Shown one piece after another: positions 59,429 to 64,000 of a DNA stretch of 64,000 bases; position 1 is the stretch's first letter, and each line of letters starts with the position of its first letter. A program made the translations under genes and the position numbers. This stretch comes from Perca fluviatilis (Eukaryota > Chordata > Actinopteri > Perciformes > Percidae), in the NCBI RefSeq assembly GCF_010015445.1, contig NC_053122.1, forward strand, positions 35,415,513 through 35,479,512, read 5' to 3'. The notes beneath the pieces are model-generated. The model did not search any database. It worked only from the letters and a program-made list of their open reading frames with translations, and was not told the origin of the DNA.

Positions 59429-61518
59429 TAGTGGCAGCAAGGGTTGTTGAGAACTAACTCAACTAACTCATCCATCACACACCTTGCAATTCCGTAGCCC
59501 GAGGCTGAACTAGAGTCTGGACTCCAGACATTCCTATTGCCTCAGATTTCTCTTGGACTCGTTGGTAATTGCACTCAGACTCGTCTCAGACTTGGCCATT
59601 GGTCTTGCCAAATATTCTAGTTGGTCTCAACCGAGTCCTGTATTACATAGTTTTTTTCTAAAGTAACAAAACCATTGAAACATACTATCAGAAAACAGGT
59701 ATTTTTTCAATTCAAAATTCATCTAGAACGGGCATTGACATTGATCACCTGGTATACGCCTGGCTGCATCATATGAGGAGGCATCGTTCATTTTCATTTA
59801 GGCCACAGACACATGTTGTCGAGCACTTGTAGTATAGATTCTTCAGGACAAGTAATATGTTCAGTGGCGTAACGAGGTGGGTCCCCCTACTACAGAATGT
59901 GATGACGCAATGTCCACGAGTAGGCTACCATGAATAGGCCAGGATAGGATCATAGAGACACAGCATATAAGATGAGGAGATGAGATGAGGGCGGTGTCGG
60001 CCCGTCAGACACCGCCTACCAAGAGCCTGGGTCGGTCCGAGGTTTCTTCCCAAGAGGGAGTTTTTCCTCGCCACTGTCGCACTGCTTGCTCTTGAGGGAA
60101 TTACTGTAATTGCTGTAATTGTTGGGGCTTTGTAAATTATAGAGTGTGGTCTAGACCTACTCTATCTGTAAAGTGTCTCGAGATAACTCTTGTTATGATT
60201 TGATACTATAAATAAAATTGAATTGAATTGAATTGAGTAGCCTGTGCGCCCCACGACAACAAAGTGGTGCCCTCTAAAGCCCGGGACCTACAGGGCCGAA
60301 AATCGCCCGTTGGACAGTCTGGCGAGGTCAGTGACTCAAATCTGTTTGGTGTGTCCCATGCCGTCGTCCGTCTGAGGGGCTGTCAGCCTTCATTTTGGCC
60401 GACCTGACATGTTCAGTCGGAGGCAGGGCAGTCGGGACTCACCTGGAAATGGGGAGCGGAATGAACATGACTAGAGTCTCTCAAAAACTGAAGAAAATCT
60501 TTTAAACTGACATGAAGACAGATTCAGCAACTGCACGGCCTATTTCTTTTTGAAGCTTCATCAAACCCATAGAGAGGATAGTGTCTATAGGCCCTATCTT
60601 CCACCTGGCGCAGTGCAGCGCAAAGCCCGAAGCCACTGTTTTTGAAATTTTAAGACCGTCCAGCGCCCACGTCGTTTAAATAGCAAATGCACCTGCAACC
60701 ATCTGTGCGCCCATGCACCTGCTGGTCTCACAGGGAGGTGTGTTCAGGTGAATTCTTGGCGTGTTGCTATCTTGAGGCAGCGGAAAGTGAAAGCGCCATT
60801 GACCAACAAAAACCTGGTCTAAAGTGGAAGGTACTATTTCTTAGTACCTCCCACCGAGGAGGCACAGGAGAGATGCCAGAAAATCATGGGAGGAGAGAGG
60901 AACCGAGGAAATGTGTTTTTAGAGGGATGAGCTGTCCTTTCTGAAGCATTACATGAATACATTGGCTGTAATGGCGGAGTAAGCAACTTCTTTCAGCGGC
61001 TTCCAGGAAGGCTGCTCTTGTGTATCCTCGCCCAATAACTCCTTGATGCTCGATCCTCAGTCCTCTGGGCAGAAATAAGAGCTTTGAGACGGCCTTCACT
61101 GAGGAGGGACAGAACAACTTCAACCGAGGACAGAGGAGTCGGGAAGGGAAGCAAGTGAAGGAAACATGGATGCAATTTAACGACCTGAGATGTACCATAG
61201 TGTGCTCATTAGCACTTTCAGCAGCGAGTGTGTGGACTCTGACAAGAGGAGGGAGGAATCTTTAAACTGTTCTGCAGTAGATGAATCTTTTTTAAAGTCT
61301 GTCTGCTATTACGTATGTTTGAGTCTGGACTCGAGACATTTTTTTCTATTGTCTCAGACTTGTCTTGGACTCGTTGGTAATTGCACTCAGACTATTTTCT
61401 AGTTGGTCTTGACTGAGTCCAGCACATTTGTTTTTCTGAAGTAACTTTCTCTTTCAAAACAAAATCATTGAAGCGTGCTTGTTCAGAAAACATGTATTAG
61501 TTTAATTCAAAATCCATC
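59429..61518. other. repeat-rich intergenic DNA
   Basis: 59500-59740 and 61280-61510 are copies of the tctggactc/tctcagactt repeat also at 36010 and 51140. 60030-60236 is a LINE tail. 60595-60800 (ccctatcttccacctggcgcagtg onward) resembles a common fish MITE. 61169-61270 is the module of 8548 and 34317, with its TTAA site empty. No gene supported. Confidence 0.5.
60030..60236 (+). mobile_element. LINE 3' tail (L2-like) ending in GAATT repeats
   Basis: Contains gtcggtccgaggtttcttcc, gttttcctcgccactgtcgc-like sequence, agtgtctcgagataactctt and a tail of ataaaattgaattgaattga. This is the shape of a 5'-truncated L2-type LINE 3' end in fish. The left limit is uncertain. Confidence 0.6.
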
Positions 61519-63912
61519 TAGATCCCACAGCCATAGTCTCAACCAATGGCCTGCATTCACAGCCATTCCCCATTGCGCGGGGCTCGAGACAGGGATGCCC
61601 GCTATCTCCCATGCTATATGCAATCTCTCTTGAACCGTTAGCCCAGGCCATAAGGCAAAATAAAATATGTAATGTCCAGATTAAATCCAATAACAACTCA
61701 ATATCGTTATTTGCAGATGATATTTTACTGTACATATCTGACCTTGAGGACTCTGTTCCAAAAATCCTTAAGATCTTTAACGAATTTGGCTCAATCTCCG
61801 GCTATAAACTCAATTGGAATAAATCTAATCTGCTCCTGTTGAACAACAAACAGGTGACATCAGCTATTATACCAACCCAAAGCAAAATGTTTGGGCATCA
61901 CGCATCGCTACAGGGAGTTGTCCAGGACAACTATGAAACTATACTAAGTAGTGTTCAAAGGTATCTGACTAATTGGTCTGCGCTGCCGGCATCGCTACGG
62001 TCCAGGATGCTGTTGTTAAAATGAACATAGTTCCTTGTGTGAATTTCTTAAGTACAATGATCCCCTTACCCCCACCGATAAATTTCTAGAAGAAACTCGA
62101 TGCCGTAATCCGGCAGTATATTTGGAATAGTAAACAACCCAGGCTAAAATACTCTACCTTGCAACGTACCACGAACACGGGAGGCCTGGCCATCCCCAAC
62201 CTTAAAGTGTAGAGCATTTCAGCTACGGGCCCTCAGAGTGTGGATGGACCCCTCATCTACAGTTCCATGGAGAGAAATAGAGCAAAACCTCACTGGAAGT
62301 GTAAGACTGCAAGACCTTGCCTTTGCAGGTGTGTGTCCAAAAAAGTGTATGCTAGCCTATGGCCCTATTATCACCAACACATTGACCAACTTTAAACAGG
62401 TTGAGGAGCAACTTCGCTAAACCAATAAGTGGCATTTCAGCACCCCAGTTTGGCACAACATGCACTTAATGTCTGGTAACAAACCTTTTGTTTATAACCA
62501 GTGGAGTGACAGAGTACCACCGGAAAACAGAACAACAGTCTCAAGACTAGGGCTGTCAACGAATATTCTAAATTCGAATATATATTCGAATAGTTTTAAA
62601 AAAACGAATTTCGAAGGTGAAAATTAATGTTCAAATAAAAAAATAAAAAAACGCTAATAAAAAAACGCTCGCTGTAGCAGAGGTTGTCTGGCTGTCTGCT
62701 TTGCTAGCACGCCTGAAAGCCGTTACATACTGGATGCGGCCCAGCTGGCGCATACAAATGTGACATCATGAGATCGCCGTGACTATTTATACCTGCGCTG
62801 GTGGTCGCGACACTAGCTGCAGTCTTCTCCTGAACAGCGGTGGTGCTAATGAGCAAAGGCTACCGACGCTGCCCTTTCTACGGACTAGAAGAATTTGATT
62901 CACTGACCTACTTTGTCGGATCAAGCCTTTCATTCACCATAAAAGAGGTCCATTAGCCCCTGCGCTAAGCTATTCAGCTGATAACGCTACTCTAGCTAAC
63001 TCTCCCAATGTTAGACACTGGTGAAAAAAGCTTCTGGGGGTGTTTGGCTCAAGGTCATGGTGCAAAGGACCCTAGGGTGTATTACTCCGAACCATCACTT
63101 TAACCCAGCAAGTTTACCAGAGAGACCCGCAGTCACTCTGAGAGTCCTGACATCCAGTTGTCGGCGAACTCATTCAGGCTCCTTTTTCCACTTTGTCGCG
63201 CGCCGCTGAAAAAAAAGAGCCGTGCACGACCTCTGCTCGGCCGGATATTGCATCATTTTGACGTCATGATGTCGCGCGCCACCTTGGATGCATGCGCAAC
63301 CAGATGTTTGAACAGTTCGAATATTCTGTGTTATTTTAGAGGGAATATTCGAACGTCATTTTTAAGCAATTTTGATAGCCCTACTTGAGACCCACCCAAT
63401 CATTAAATGGCTTGTTGATTTTCCTGCAAGAGGATTAGTGTCCAGGAAGTATCCATAGGAGAACTCCCAATAGTAAAGAAATGGGAGCGAGAGCTGAGCC
63501 CGGAGGGGAATGTAATTAATTGGGAGTTTGGGACAACATTTCCCACTGTTCCAAGAACCCAAATCACCAGCAGATACACTTCAACATATGCCATAGGACA
63601 TATTAGACACCTCAGAAGAGATACATCTCCAAAGGCATTCCCATTGTTTTGTTACTTATTGACGACTCTAAATTACACCTGCTTTGCACCAAAATTTGGC
63701 TAGCTGGCTCAACCGCGACCAAGAAAATGATAGCTCAGCGCTGGCTCCTCCCCCCACTCGCTTTGTATAAAACACCGGTTGGCATATTTTCTGGACATAG
63801 TTATGCTTGAGCTCTCTACAGCAACGATTAACAATGCCAGGTCATCGACTATAGACCTATGGAAAGGTGCAGAAGCACAGGTATCAGTCCTAATGACCTC
63901 AGCATCACAAGA
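61519..63912 (+). mobile_element. degenerate L1-like LINE, ORF2 part, interrupted
   Basis: Reverse transcriptase and C-terminal sequence of an L1-type ORF2. It begins abruptly inside the RT domain: RGSRQGCPLSPMLYAISLEP from about 61575, with catalytic FADD at about 61709-61720 (SLFADDILLY). Open from 61521 to 62024, then a frameshift near 62010 and further stops. Recognisable C-terminal pieces follow: MWMDPSSTVPWREIEQNL, then VWHNMHLMSGNKPFVYNQW. It resumes after the inserted MITE (from 63384) to about 63910. 5' truncated at a ccatctaga site whose paralogs continue uninterrupted at 36229 and 59723. Inactive. Confidence 0.85.
62548..63383. mobile_element. hAT-type MITE inside the LINE
   Basis: Starts tagggctgtcaacg and ends ttttgatagcccta, inverted. 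Flanks ctcaagac and cttgagac are a plausible 8-bp duplication with two changes. Subterminal cgaatattcgaat repeats lie at both ends. 836 bp; no transposase. Confidence 0.8.
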
Positions 63913-64000
63913 AGTGTTGGGAGTAACGACGTTTAAGTATAACGGTGTTACTAACGGCGTTATTTTTTCATTAACGGAGTAATCTAATTAATTACTTTTC
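63913..64000 (+). mobile_element. start of a hAT-type MITE, cut by window end
   Basis: agtgttgggagtaacg followed by gtaacg/gttactaacg repeats. Terminus resembles that of the element at 43029 (cagtgttggg). The rest lies beyond the window. Confidence 0.65.

Overview
This window looks like chromosomal DNA of a ray-finned fish, probably a percomorph-type teleost. The host genes are intron-containing receptors of the trace amine-associated receptor (TAAR) family. The DNA between them is packed with fish-type transposons: Tc1/mariner, hAT, TTAA-target elements, L1- and L2-like LINEs and many MITEs. No bacterial-style genes, operons, CRISPR arrays or tRNA/rRNA genes were found. The species cannot be read from the sequence.

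The backbone is a tandem array of five TAAR genes, all on the minus strand: 5236-6581, 14298-15585, 28724-30068, 41353-42696 and 53701-55043. Each has a short first exon (N-terminus and TM1) and a long second exon (TM2 to C-terminus). Two sequence types alternate, A-B-A-B-A, and their flanks are paralogous, so the array grew by duplication of larger blocks. Four genes are open. The second carries a one-base insertion in TM2 and is a pseudogene as read. All five lack the classical amine-binding Asp3.32. Four (including the pseudogene) carry Asp5.42, as in the teleost class III TAARs. The fifth gene has Glu at 5.42 and changed TM6 residues. Splice donors also differ: B genes use GT, A genes 1 and 3 have only a GC donor, and A gene 5 has a GT four bases further on.

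Layout. 1-1.9 kb: decayed hAT-derived (ZNF862-like) exons and a RecQ-like helicase fragment. 3.1-4.7 kb: Tc1 copy with a frameshifted transposase. 5.2-6.6 kb: TAAR 1. 6.8-11 kb: TTAA-type elements and a (TG)n run. 11-18.8 kb: duplicated flanks around pseudo-TAAR 2. 18.8-24.8 kb: a nest of transposons in which a TTAA element contains a hAT element, which contains another copy of the same TTAA element. 24.8-30.1 kb: flank and TAAR 3. 30-41 kb: repeats, an orphan copy of an A-type 3' flank, a 1.5-kb fold-back TTAA element and a 1.4-kb MITE. 41.3-42.7 kb: TAAR 4. 43-49 kb: hAT MITE with a nested TTAA MITE, an intact Tc1 with an open 338-aa transposase, and a small fold-back MITE. 49-53.7 kb: minisatellite, hAT MITE and (CA)n. 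53.7-55 kb: TAAR 5. 55-64 kb: MITEs, a broken transposase, LINE tails and a degenerate L1-like LINE interrupted by a hAT MITE.

The receptors would act at the membrane of olfactory sensory neurons as G-protein-coupled amine detectors. The transposons are passengers, but several sit at sites whose empty paralogous versions are also in this window, so they can be ordered relative to the duplications. I found no clearly new biological system. The strongest leads are the Glu5.42 receptor, the shifting splice junction and the nested-element chronology.
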